A DNA stretch of 64,000 nucleotides. It comes from Cytospora piceicola (Eukaryota > Ascomycota > Sordariomycetes > Diaporthales > Cytosporaceae). This document shows, in pieces, positions 24,601 to 36,446 of this stretch (its first letter is position 1; each line of letters opens with the position of its first letter). Location of the stretch: NCBI GenBank assembly GCA_023375675.1, contig JALQBC010000054.1, positions 1 through 64,000 on the forward strand, read 5' to 3'. The notes beneath the pieces were generated by a model. The model ran no database searches. It was not told the DNA's origin and saw only the letters and a program-made list of their open reading frames with translations. Both the position numbers and the translations under genes were made by a program.

Positions 24601-26349
24601 GCTGCAATTCTGATGTGGTATAAGCATTTTGTCTAAAGAGGAAGGGAAAGGCTTAAGCGTAGCTAAGGCCCTTCTTAAAGGTTTAAATACTAAAGTACGG
24701 CGAGGCCTGGTAGGTTACCTGGTCTGTGCGTAGGCGCTAGGTCAGGTGACCCCTAGCCTTACGCGCCGTTCCGTTATAGTAAGGGGTAGTTACTAGTTAA
24801 ACTTACTATAATAGTTATCTTACAGTAAACTAAACTAAGTTAATTATATACTATACTATATAAGATATTATTTTAAAAACGCTTAAGGCGCTATACTCTT
24901 ACTAGAAACTGTAGCTAATTAAACTTAAAACAGAAAGATAATTTTTAAATATAAAAGACTGTTTTTAAACTTAAATATATCTTAAGTTAATAAAATTATT
25001 TTAAGACTTAAACTGTTTCTAAGTACTAGGATTATTTCGTACCTAGATTATTTCGTACCTATATTGTCTTTAGGTACTTAAAAGTAGAGATCTCGGTTAA
25101 GGATAAAGTTTTACCGTTCGAGAGTAACTTACTTAGTCTACCTACATAGCTACTTTAAGGTTTAAAGGCCTTAAAGGTCTTAAAGGTCTTAAAAGTCTTA
25201 AAGATCTTAAAGATCTCCTTAATGATTCTAATAGTCTTTATAATCTTAAAGGAAAGGAAGGTCTTAAATGTTGCCTTAAGATCTTAAAGGGAAGGTACCT
25301 AGTAGGAAGGCACCTAGTACCTATATACCTAGGTACTTAAGGATCTAGAAACTATTTTAAACCGAAGGGACTAGTTTATAAGAAAGTAACTATTTTAAAA
25401 TAAAGGGACTATTTTAAAGTAAAGTAACTATTTTAAAATAGTAAATAACGCCTAACTAAACTTAAAGCTAAAACCGTTTTAAAGTATATAAACAGTACCT
25501 TTAAGCGTTTTAAAATAATTATTATCGCGATATAGTACTTATACTATACCGCGTAACTAGCTATTTTATAAACGGCCAGAATATAGTATTCTGCTTATCT
25601 TTTCGTTAGAAAATAGTTTTACGCTTAAATTTAGTTAAGTATTATTTTTAAATAAAATCGTTTTAACACTTTAAGCTATTTTAAAGTAATAAATAGTATT
25701 TAAATACTTTAGTATTATACTTTCTGTTTATAACTTTTTCTATACTTAAATAATCGTTAAAAAGTAATATAACTTTAAATTTTAAAATTTAAAATGCCTT
25801 CCGTTAAGAAGGTTAATATTTGTTTTATAAGGCGGGCGAATATATAGAAAGATTATTACCTTTAAGATTTATACTACCTATTTTTAATTCTGATTAGCTC
25901 TGAATTACAATTATACTAATTCGCTATAGCACCCGTCTAAAGGATCTGATTAGCTGTGAAAAGTAGTGATTTTAGCCGTCGAACGGCTAAGAGAACTAGA
26001 GATTATAAGGCCTTTTAATGCCTGCCGGAAGACTTACAGTTATTTTAAGCTTACGATAAGGCCGATTACGATAAGGCTTACGATAAAGCCTTTTACAGTA
26101 GATATTACGTTCGAACTAAGATGCACGCTCGAGTTTTAATCCGATTAAATAAAACTTACCTAAATCTAAATCTTTAAAAAAAGGGCTATTAAACAGTACA
26201 TTTAATTAAATCGTAGCCCTTAAGGTAGGCTTACTATTAAAGCTAATAGTCTTAATTCCTTAGGTTTTTAAGGTTCTTAACTTAGACCTTAGCCCTTCCT
26301 TCCCTTCCTCTCTACCGAAGGCTTATATAAGCCTTTAGATTCGAATTAA

Positions 26350-26470
<121 letters not shown>

Positions 26471-26503
26471 TAAATATTTCGCCGCTTAAGGCTACGGAGG
26501 AGA

Positions 26504-26537
26504 CGATAGAGTAACGCCCTTCGGCGTTACTCTATCG
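26504..26537. repeat. perfect hairpin, 15-bp stem and 4-base loop
   Basis: CGATAGAGTAACGCC, loop CTTC, then the exact reverse complement. The corresponding place in the left arm (about 20560-20590) keeps only one side of the stem, so the hairpin is specific to the right arm. Confidence 0.75.
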
Positions 26538-27095
26538 GATCCTCCGCAGCCTAAGCGGCGTATCTAGTTATTAAGTTTCCGATCCTTCCTAACAGAAGGC
26601 CTTCTCGGCAGGCGGTCCTACCGCCGTTCCCTAGTTATTATAAAAAGATTTTAAGAAAAGCTATAGCTAGACTATACCTACGGCTATAGTAAAGGTTAAG
26701 TAAAAGAAAGGCTAAAATCTAAATCTAAAACAGTAAATTTTAAGCCCGAAGCAAAAAGGGGACTTTATAAAGGAGAAAGTACTTTAAGGAAGGAAGGGTA
26801 CTTTAAAACGGAAGCTGTAAAAAGGCGTGTTATAGTACTTTTCTGAAATAGTTTTAGGATTTCTGAACTGTAGCTAACTAAATTTAAGCGGGAAACCGTT
26901 TATAAAAGAGCCATCTGCGCGGTATAGTAGCTGACAGTTGTAGATAGGTACGTACCTGTCACAACTAGACGACTGTTCATTTAAAAGGTCTTGATGGGCG
27001 ACATCTGTATCGCCAGAGTTCGTGGATGAGACAAATTTGAAAACCTTGACTTAAGCTGACATCCGTACGGAAGCCCCTTTGTGCTGCTGGTGGTG

Positions 27096-27414
27096 ATGCC
27101 ATGTGTCTTCCTCCTGCAGGATGCCGGCGATGATGGCGTACCAGGAATCGTCTTGGTGGTGAGACAGTCAAGCAGGTACAACTCAGAGAGTCTGGGAGAG
27201 TAATGCAGAGCGGCGGAGTGGTCCCTTCGGTTCACAGGAATTCCGCTCCCGCGAATTCCTAGACTCACGAGAGCGCGACGGCGGCTTCGAGTACAAAGTA
27301 GCCTGGGGCTGGAGTTGGGTACGTCCAGAGAACATTGACGACCGCCATGCCAACTGTGTATTGTTCAAAACGCACCATGATGCTGATCCTTCCAACCCGC
27401 GGACATTTCGATGA
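27096..27414 (+). CDS. small chromodomain protein, two exons, about 79 aa
   Basis: Exon 1 is 27096-27158 (ATG CCA TGT ...) and exon 2 is 27238-27414. The 79-bp intron has a GTGAGA donor and a TTCACAG acceptor, and joining in phase 0 gives GIVLVEFRSREFLDSRERDG then FEYKVAWGWSWVRPENI. This follows the chromodomain pattern: hydrophobic strand, charged turn with SR, YKVAW strand, then the W-x-P-E-N helix start. Chromodomains bind methylated histone lysines, or occur at the end of retroelement integrases. The protein is short, so it could also be a relic. A second chromodomain-like segment lies directly downstream in another frame. Confidence 0.45.
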
Positions 27415-27628
27415 AACTATCTACAGGGGTCAAAACTACTGGCAAGTTGAGGAAGTCCGGAGCTACAGGGGAGAAAGATACGGCCGTCTTATGGCGTATC
27501 GGGTCCGGTGGGCTCCAACTTGGGAGCCAGGGCAACACCTCCCGCAAGAAGCGGTGAAAGCTTTCCATCAGGCTTGTCTCGATAAGCCGGGCCCACAAGA
27601 GTGCCAAAAGATAGTATTGGATGGTTGA
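27335..27628 (+). pseudogene. second chromodomain-like segment in a different frame
   Basis: The frame reads YWQVEEVRSYRGERYG, AYRVRW and TWEPGQHLPQEAV in the order expected of a chromodomain (VEEV strand, YRVRW strand, TWEP helix start). It is open from 27335 but has no ATG at its beginning. No donor and acceptor pair of the right phase joins it to the upstream chromodomain exon; a CTACAG at 27425-27430 would be out of frame with the available donors. The simplest reading is a two-chromodomain gene broken by a frameshift, or a missed splice variant. It ends at a stop at 27628. Confidence 0.45.
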
Positions 27629-28208
27629 CTGCGGCGATGGACGAGGGATTGTTGTTGGGAATAGGTACTTAGGTATATAGCTTTCAAGCATTCAATGTTT
27701 CCTACGTGGATATACAGAATGCATATCGGTACCCTCAAGGAACTAAGAGAATTGACGATTACCAATCCAAAGAGACTACTAAACTTGGTGGAGGTGGCTG
27801 GTTTCGCTCCGATTTCAGTGTGAGATCCCACAGGCCTTGGGAATCGTAGGCCTTCCCGGAGTCGATAGCTTGCTTGAAGGAGGCATCTGGTTAGTCGTCC
27901 CGTCTCTCTTGTGCCACACTTCAGGGCATAATTAGACAGAGCTGACATTGTTGATGTCAGGGACCTGGCCGACCATTATCCTCTCAATCCCTGGCTTGTT
28001 TACTTATACCTATAATTATATTAAAGTAACTAGACTTATATCTAATATAAATAAGATTTATTAGTATGTATCCTATATCTGTAAATAAATAAGTAATTAT
28101 TTAAAGGCTAATATTTAATTTATTTAATTAAAAATGCTTTTAGTATAGCTTGTTAATTCTCGATGTAAATTGATTTTAAATACTGTTTGCAAGTTAGGTC
28201 TACTTATA
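27629..28208. other. intergenic, partly AT-rich
   Basis: 580 bp between the chromodomain segment and the stop of the JmjC-SET gene. About 28000-28200 is AT-rich, as in the RIP blocks. No gene is visible. Confidence 0.5.
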
Positions 28209-31200
28209 TTACAAGACTGATACCTCCTCCCCATTTACAAGATCCGCGTCTGCAACAAGTAGAACTCGTATACTGCCAGAGTATATCCGAGCTTCTAGGT
28301 AGGCGGTAGGCGTCCCGCTGCTTCGGTGCCGGACCCTCCGAGCCCAGCTGCCTCTGCGTCCGGTATAGACTTGACAGGCTACGGGCTCTCCACCAATATC
28401 ACGCCGCCTAACCTTGAAATACAACTTGCTATCCCTCACCTCGTCCGCCGGTAGAAGCTCACCTGACAGCTCTCCAAGGATGTCACCCTTTCGGATGACC
28501 ACAGCGCCACAACTACCTCTCGCCACAACACCTGTGCCCTGAAGGTCGCAGCTGCGAAGCCTAAGATTGTCTGGTAGCTGGGGCCCAGGGATAAGCGTGT
28601 CTGCACATGTACAACACGTCACCGGGCAGCCATCCGCAGCAGAGTGAGCCTCGAAGCCAAAACCTGTAGCTGGGTCATCCGGCCTTTCACAGTCATCCGG
28701 CCAGCCGCTGGGCCTGGGCGTCCCACGCGGCCAAGACTCAGAGCTGTACTCGCACCCCGTCATGTATGGAAATGGTGCGAGTAACTGGAGCATGTGGCCC
28801 CATGGCTTCTCACTGCACTGGTCTCCAAAGCTGACCCCGTGGAGAAACTCCTCTGCTTCCCACACGCGTTCTGGTATGTCCCGACCTTCCCACAGAGATC
28901 TGAGGATATCAGTACCGGCCTTGAGCATACCCTGGTACTCTGTAGTCCTTAGAAATAAATCCAGCCAGCCACAGACAGCATTGGCATCCCGCTCGTCCAG
29001 ATTAACGAACTTGCAAAGTACAGTATGCGGAACGACGCATAAGATGCCTTCTGGGAGCATGAGGAGCCGGTCACCACGTTTCCGCCACTGTCTCAGCTCT
29101 TCTGTCTGCGCCTTGCTGATTTTAGCTCCATTGCTATAGTATATGCCTTGACCCTTCAGGACTACTGGCCAGTCCAGCCGTATCTGACCACCGTAATGCT
29201 CCCGTATGTGCCTTGCGAACATCAACTGGGCGAAATCATGCAACAACAATGAAAGGTCCTTCTTGGGAGCGGCCGCTGAGATGAAATCTGTAATTTTACG
29301 CAGGTATGTCGACTCGCTGGCACTGTTCAGTCGGTACAAGAGATTGACTTCTGTCGTGTCGTGACTTCTCCAAGCCCGGATGATCTTGGCCAGACATTGG
29401 AGGCCCGAGATTCCACTGAGACTATGTTGTACCATCTGAATGAAATCCGCGGCCTTGTCGGTCTTCAAGGGCTCCTTGGGATGTTGCACGCCTTCCCGTG
29501 GGGTGTCCGACAGGGCTGTTCTCTGTGCCTTTGCGGCACGGGATGTCTGTGCCATGATGCCTTTTCGTTTTCTTAATGGGGCTCGTCTCTCTGGCGTGAC
29601 TCTCCCTTGCCTCTGCAGTGGCCTCTGGGTGCGCAGGCCGTACGTGGAAGTAGGTGCTCGCGGAGCCGGTTTGGGTATGGAAGAGAGCCCGGCTTGTTGG
29701 CACAGGCTCATCCCGAACATACGAGCCAGCTCTCCCGGGAGGGTGAAGTTGATAGCGATAGCAAAACAGGTCGTCAGATTCAGAACTGCATGATATTGCC
29801 TTGGTCCAGTGATGATTAGGTCCCCGGGGCCTGTACAGAACTGGTCAAACGTAACTCCCTCAGCCTTTAGCCTCTCCGGGGTGACGAGGAGACTCTTGTG
29901 CCGTATCTCCTGGTCACAATTCATGCAAGGTCCGTTCTTTGGCGCCTTCTGGCTCTTGATGAACTCCTCGAAACGGCTACTGGATTCATTGCGGACGATG
30001 AGCCAGAGCTTCCAACCGTAGAGGGTGAGGTTATACGACCGAAGAGGGCCGTCCTCGCAATGGAATGCTGTCCCTGAGTCCTTGTCCCCCGCGTGCCAGT
30101 AAATGTCTTGAATTCCTGGTAGACGCACAGGTATATCTATTCCTCCAAGGTCGTCTCCCGGGACGAGGAGGCTGTCGAAATCACCTGTCAATGGTGGCCC
30201 GACGTAGTAGGTAATAGCATCCCGCGGAGGTGATTCGACAACCCTCTCAAACGCGTTACTGACATCGTTATCCGAAGGCTTCGTAACGTGCCGTGAGAAG
30301 TCTGGGAACTCAAAGGTACGTCCTTCCGAGGCGATAAGCTTAGAGATTCCAAGTTGCTTGCGAGGAGGTCGGACTACTCGGTGATGTTCGACCGCGAAGA
30401 GGTCCCATCCGATGGGTGGTTCCCCAATCCGCTCTGAAATGTCGCAGATGTCTGGTCGTATACCCTCGACTGGGACCGGACCGGGACATTCGGCGAGCTG
30501 GAAGTATCCTTCCAAGGCCGTGAGGAGTCCGTCTCCCATCTGATGCTCTTCAATCATAAGCGGTCGTGGTTGCGGCTGAGTCGTCGAAGCCCCCGCCAGA
30601 TTCTCTTCCTCGCTTGTGGAGCTTTCTTCATGAACAGGATGACATCCTCCAAGTGTTCCTTTGGGGCCCTCTCCTTGTACATATAGAGCTTGTTAGAGGC
30701 GAATTCGGCTCAATGGTTTAGATTTGCGTAGGCAATGCCTATAAGGAGTTACCTATGCGCTCACCTGTGTCATCAATATTTTGGACCCTTCCGACCTCCA
30801 CTGCTGCTAGGGCTTCAGAACCTGAGGTGCCTTCGGAACGCTGCGGCGTCTCCGAGTTCTGACCATCTTCATTTGACTGGCCTATAGTTCCCAGGGCTTC
30901 TTCTTCACTAATTTGTTTTTGGCCGCCTCTTGTAGGTGCCGTGGGTACCTTCTCGATGAAGCTTGCAGTCGTGCTTGTTATGCAGGAGAGGACGCGGCTA
31001 AGAGTCTTTTCCAGTCTCTCGATTATGTGACCATGGTGTTCCAGGAATCCGCTGGTTCCAGGAGGTAAAACAACGTTGTCATCCACGGATAACTGTCCAT
31101 TCTGCAGCCCCGCCACGAGGGTCCCGCCGCTATCATCTTCGTTTGCAGGAGATGGTTCGTTTTGCTGTGTAGAGCCCGAGAAAAAGGAGTTCGGGTCCGC

Positions 31201-31338
31201 ACGACCCCAGGGATTCTTCTTGGGCCTGACAGATGCCTTCATACGATGTTCATTGAGCTCCTTGACTTGTGCATAACAAGTGCTGATCTCTTCCTTGATA
31301 TTCTCAAGGGATTCCAGTATCTCCTGATGGGAAGCCAT
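28209..31338 (-). CDS. JmjC domain protein with C-terminal degenerate SET domain, about 1012 aa
   Basis: Exon 1 is 31338-30765 and exon 2 is 30673-28209; together they are 3039 nt, an exact number of codons. The 91-bp intron has a GTGAGC donor, a CTAAC branch site and an AAG acceptor that alone keeps phase. The N-terminus has a short coiled coil (EILESLENIKEEIS). The JmjC fold lies at about 370-505, with iron ligands H396 and E398 (FHCEDG) and H486 (QYHAVLN), a 2-oxoglutarate lysine (GWKLWLIV), and the KDM4-like stretch RHKSLLVTPERL. Such enzymes demethylate histone lysines in the nucleus. Residues about 895-1012 match a SET domain (GTGVVARG, GELSGELL, GSWARRVRH, NGEEVSV), but the NHSC motif is replaced by RHRSS and the final tyrosine is missing, so methyltransferase activity is doubtful. 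The middle region is unassigned. I do not recall a characterised protein of this order. Confidence 0.75.
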
Positions 31339-34300
31339 TTCATTCACAAACGTAAAGTATTTGGTCGTTGGGCTGTGGGTAAGAGAATCAATAAACCTGA
31401 CGATTTCATTTAAAAGTGCCCAGGTACCCACGGTTGCCAACACTGCTACTTATATCAGATATCATTTATTTGGCATGGCAGGCTCACTCAATGATGGACG
31501 GGTATTCGCAGGCGGACTTGTATGTGATATCAAATTCCCAACCCCTGCCTATCATGAATGAGCCTTGATGATTACCCTTCATGAGACCCGTCCGTCCAGG
31601 CGTCTTCACTACTCAAGTCAATTCTGAGGTGGCTTACTGTTGCAGTTCTCATCGACTTTCCCCTTTTTACATCTTCTCTCTATCCAAAGCCTCTCCCCGT
31701 GTCGTTTGATCACCTGCACTAGGCCCCTATAGTCTGCAACTGCTAGCCTGCATACAAACAAGCACACTTGTGCTGTGCCAGCCTGGTTCCTGTCACAGGT
31801 TGATTAGAGAATATTGAAAGGAAGAAGCTCATAGTGAGTTTGAATAAGCGTACAGAAGAAAATAAAATACAAGGCGAGATTAATAAGATGAAGACAACTT
31901 AATCCCCAACGCCATATCCAGTAGGTACGTTGTCTCAGTTAGAGAAGTCCCTCCGAAGGCAAAAACACACCCTGCGCACGCACGGCCACAAGCTGAACCT
32001 TTGGTTAGTGGCCCGAGCGGGCGCAGGGTGTGCAAGGACGAGCTGCCACCGGCGATCAGCGGTTACTCACCTCCTACCACCTCCCACGAGAGAGTCCTTC
32101 TTCAGACGCGGGTCCTCCGTCGCTCTCTCGCACTTGACATAACAGGGATCTAGCAGAGACAAACCGACTCCGCGAGGTCGCGAGGTCACGAGGTCACGAG
32201 AGGTCTGGGAGCACTGATGTCCATAATCGGGCCCTACCTACGAGGGTCAAGGAGCTACCGATGATGCGCAAGATACATTTGTACGTCCTCATAGTCAACT
32301 CTACGTACTTGTATGTATCTGAAGGACCTACTAGGTCTCAAGTAAGACCATAAGTCACCGTCTTCACAAACCTAACACCGTCCACACGCCATGTTCGACT
32401 ATACTGCTTATCTCTGTAAGTGCATCTTCGATTTAATTCTTTCCTCGGCACCGGTTTTGCAGGCCTTTTCACATCTTAGGGTCTGGGCAGCTCGTTTCTG
32501 TGTAATTTTGCCCAAGCTGTGGGCAGCTCCTAAGGTGTTTGCTTTTCACTTATGAATTCCCACCAGGGCTGTCGCTACTCTCTATTTCAAGATAATGAAT
32601 ATTTGAAGACTTATCAAGATAGGCTGAGCGAGCAGACGAAGACGTCTTATTAGCGGGTGCAGGTAAATTGGGGTTAGAGATATCTATCGGCATATCGGAA
32701 TCAGGTAATTCAAGCAGAGGCTGGATATGAACAATGAGTTCCTTGAACGCCTTGAAGGCTCGTTACTGCATAACGGCAGTTTTTGACCGCAGTAGTATAC
32801 TGATAAGAAGCTACTAACCGAGTTCTTCCTCCGTTATAATATATATATAATACAGACTGGACTTCGAGCACTGTAGGGATGGCCAAAAACATCGTGGTCC
32901 TTCTTTTCTTTCAAACAAAACACTGTTTTCTGTATTGCCATTCCAACCCCCCCCCCCCCAAGGTTTTTATGTTTTTTATATCCATGTCTCCTTAAAGGTC
33001 AGAAGCCAAGGGCCCCCGGAACCTTCTTTCAGAAATGGCCTTAGGGGTTGGTGATAGCCTCACTAGTACGCCTTTTGGAAGGCCGTTTCAAACACTATTT
33101 TGTTGTTGTTGTTTTAATGAGAAACCACCAAATTGGCCATCCCTAGAGCACTGATTGAGGTACGAACAGCTACTCAGCGTAAGCATCAGGTCAGCATCAG
33201 GTCTATTTAGATCACTATACACAGTTGTTGAGCAAGGCAAAGGAAGGGGGGGGTGGGCATCTCCACCCATGCTATTTATTATCCATGGATGGATTGACCC
33301 ATTGCACAGCAGCGACGACAAATGGTAACGGACGAACATTTGAAGGAAACTTCCGTGTGCGAGTGACTATCAACAATGTTCTACATACATACGCCTCTTC
33401 TATGGCTACTCACTACTTGGCATACCCAGACAAGAGCTAAGTAGCTTTCCCCGGGTGTCACCACGTGGATGTTGCAAAGTTCGATCTCGACACCCAACTC
33501 GCTAGCAGGTCCAGGCCAGGAGTGCACCATAAATGAAGAGGCTTACAGCCTACCTACTCGAGGTATCTTGGCGGGCGCTTGGGAAATCCATCACAGGCAG
33601 GCCCGTGAAGCCACTCGCCGCGCGGGAGGCCAATACGAAGTCACCAGAAGTTCACCGAATCAGACCCTACTGGAGACCGTTGCTATCTATGGTCCAAGAA
33701 TTTGTGGATACCGATAACTACCAACAATGTGGCAGCCAATGCGTACCGATGAGGTTGACTTGTCGCGTCTTTGAAAAGCGCCAACCTTGTGGCTAGTTTT
33801 TGTTATGTTTGAGCCTCACCCGACGTGAGGGCTTCCGACAGTGCGCCATTGCCTCGCCAAATTGAGGGCTTGTCGTAATTACAGACTGAGCTCACACGGT
33901 CAGCAGAAACATTACAGAAGAGGAAGCGATGGTGCAAAGGGAAGAAGGGGAAGTTGGCCTCGTCGCCGGGGACTTCCGGAGACGTTGCTGTTCCTGTCAA
34001 AGTCAGTTGATCGACTGTGTCAATCATCGTCGTCCCACTGGGAAACTTTAGGTCTTTGGAGCAGAACCTAACAGAGCAGGAGGCAGAAGATGGAATTTCT
34101 AATATTGACTCTAGAGCCCCAATGCTGTGATTGTAGTGTTGGTAGTTGTGGTTGTATATGTGTGTGTGTATTTGTGTGTGTATTGTGAAGAAGAAGAAAA
34201 AAGAAGAAGTAGGAGAGAACGGGATCAAGAGGAGGAGACAGATGTGGAAAGGAAGAAGAGCTGTCATCTTCCGTTCCCTGCCTTCTTACCGCCAGAGTCA

Positions 34301-36446
34301 CTTGCTCACATCTTCTTATTGTCTCTTCTCCTGGTTACCCCAGTCGAGACGGTAATAAAACCATGTCATCCAGGCTGCCACAGGCTGCCAAGGGGCTCAC
34401 TTAATTAACTACCAAAGGGGAGAAATAGAGCGTCCGGGATGATGAACTCGAGTAAGTGAGTAAGTGACAAGTCTGGAGATTTAGCGTTTGTATCGTCATC
34501 GAGGACTGAATTGCACTTTGCACATGGGCACATGTATACCTTAGTATTTCTGTACTTGGGCAGAGAGCAAGACAGAGACAGGGATATGGGCAAGGAAAGA
34601 GACTCTCACCTTTTCCAAAAAAGAAAAAAAAAAAAAAAACTCATAAACCGTCTGTAGACTGAGGAGACGGCCGCAGGGGTCAAAGTGCTTCTCGAGAAGG
34701 CCAAGCAAGGCATATGTAATTAGCATTTCTGGTTGTCAACTGCAATACAAGTACCTGCCATTATTTTAGGTATTTAATACATTATCGAGGAGAGACACGC
34801 ATAGGGGAGCCTCCGTCTTCACAGCAGCAACATTGATACAAAGTGCAAGTCGCGACTCACCGCGTGAAAGTCAATCATCACAGTAACCGTCTTATCATCG
34901 TCATTGTCCAAAGAGCGCTGGCGGTGTTGAAGATGCGACACCCCGCATCAGCCCCTTATCGCTTCGCGTACACATATAGACACAGAGCAGTGGAACTGGC
35001 AATAGGAAGTAGCTATATGATATTTCTCCAGGCAAGGCAAAACAAAACATCCCCCGCGCTAATATGCTATGCACGAGTCTCATGTCACTCACATACACAA
35101 GCAGTCTTGGACTACATACCTGGAAGTCATCGGTGCTGTCATCCAGTCAAGAAGAGAAAAACCAGTACGACACCTCGAAAGATATAATAGCCACGGCAGC
35201 ATACCATATCAAACCAGGTGAGACCAGACATGGACAGAAATCGATGCGTTGTGTGGAAGGAAAGGTTGAGGCTGCTTAAGTAGGTAAGTGAGTGTCTACT
35301 TAAGTAGGTATGTAAGCAAGTAAGTAAACTAAGGTGCATAAGGTAGGTAGAAACTTGATCAAGGTACTGTCAGTTTCAGCTTTTAATTGATTAGTGAGTT
35401 GTGCCCATTGACGTGTAGGGCGTGCATTTGACGAAGTTGAGTCGAGACCATCTGGATACTTGTAGAGTGTCGCCTGTTTTGGTGGACACTTTTCACAAGA
35501 TCTTCCCCCAAAGCAACACCACTTCGATATCAAAGGCTCTTCACCAATAGGATTAGTATTTTCAGGATACTGAAGCAGACCGTCAAATTGTTTCAGGTTC
35601 ATTACGACAGGGCATGCTGATTTCCTGTCTATATCCTCATTACTGACATGCTAACTAGGGACACTTCCTTACGTGCCTCGGCAGGGTGGACGAGGAAACT
35701 GACACCTGTCCATAGTACATAAGAACATTTCCGATGGAACTGCCGATCTGGTTTTCCGTAAATGGCTATGCGACGCGTGCATGTGTCTTGTTGATGATGT
35801 TGACGCTGTTGATAATTTTTTGGAGACACGCACGGCAAGGCAAGGCAGGCGCGTGCGAGCGAGCGTGTCCGTGGGTCACGTGCCTACCTCAGCTTGCACA
35901 CGTCACATGTCACATGTCACATGTCCTTGACACACCCCACCTTCCGCATCCAACATTGAACAGAACCTCCCCAGAACCTTCTCTTCTACCGGTACTTTAC
36001 TGTCTTGAATTATTGCCTCGAATTCCACCCCCCACCGAGCTCTCTGACTGCCACTCGCGACCAACTGCAGCGGAGAGAAAAGAGAGAGTCAATTAATCTA
36101 CAGACCTCTAGATGGACTCATGGATTGATTGATCTATTGATTGATTGATCGATTGATCCTTGCGTCAGCCTCGACAACACGGCACTCCCCGTTACCTCAA
36201 GTTCTGGGTGGGTCAATCTCCTTCCCAAGTGTCCCCTTCTTCATGGCCAGCAGGGCCAGTTTCTTACGGTTTCTAACGTCAGGAGCAGAGGGCCGCAGTC
36301 TATATACCACGGGCACGGCATCAGGGAAATAAACCGCATAAGCCACCACACACACGACCGCTATCACGAAAGCCTACCACCTGCGAGTTCCTTTGCCTCC
36401 TCCTAGAACCTGTCGCAGCAGCAGCATCATCACCATCATCATCATT
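31339..36446. other. 5.1 kb region without a supported gene
   Basis: GC-balanced sequence with many short open frames but no domain, coherent codon pattern or splice structure. It holds a poly-C run near 32947, a poly-G run near 33246, GT- and A-rich microsatellites near 34150 and 34620, tandem CACATGT near 35900 and GATT repeats near 36120. A minus-strand frame at 35602-35300 (see separate entry) is the only weak candidate. Confidence 0.45.
35300..35602 (-). CDS. weak candidate small ORF, about 100 aa
   Basis: Starts MNLKQFDGLL and has a cysteine cluster (CCFGGRSCEKC) near residue 29. There is no homology I recognise and no clear promoter or splice context. It may be a chance frame or one exon of a gene whose other exons I cannot see. 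Confidence 0.2.
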   Translation of the reverse strand: MNLKQFDGLLQYPENTNPIGEEPLISKWCCFGGRSCEKCPPKQATLYKYPDGLDSTSSNARPTRQWAQLTNQLKAETDSTLIKFLPTLCTLVYLLAYIPT

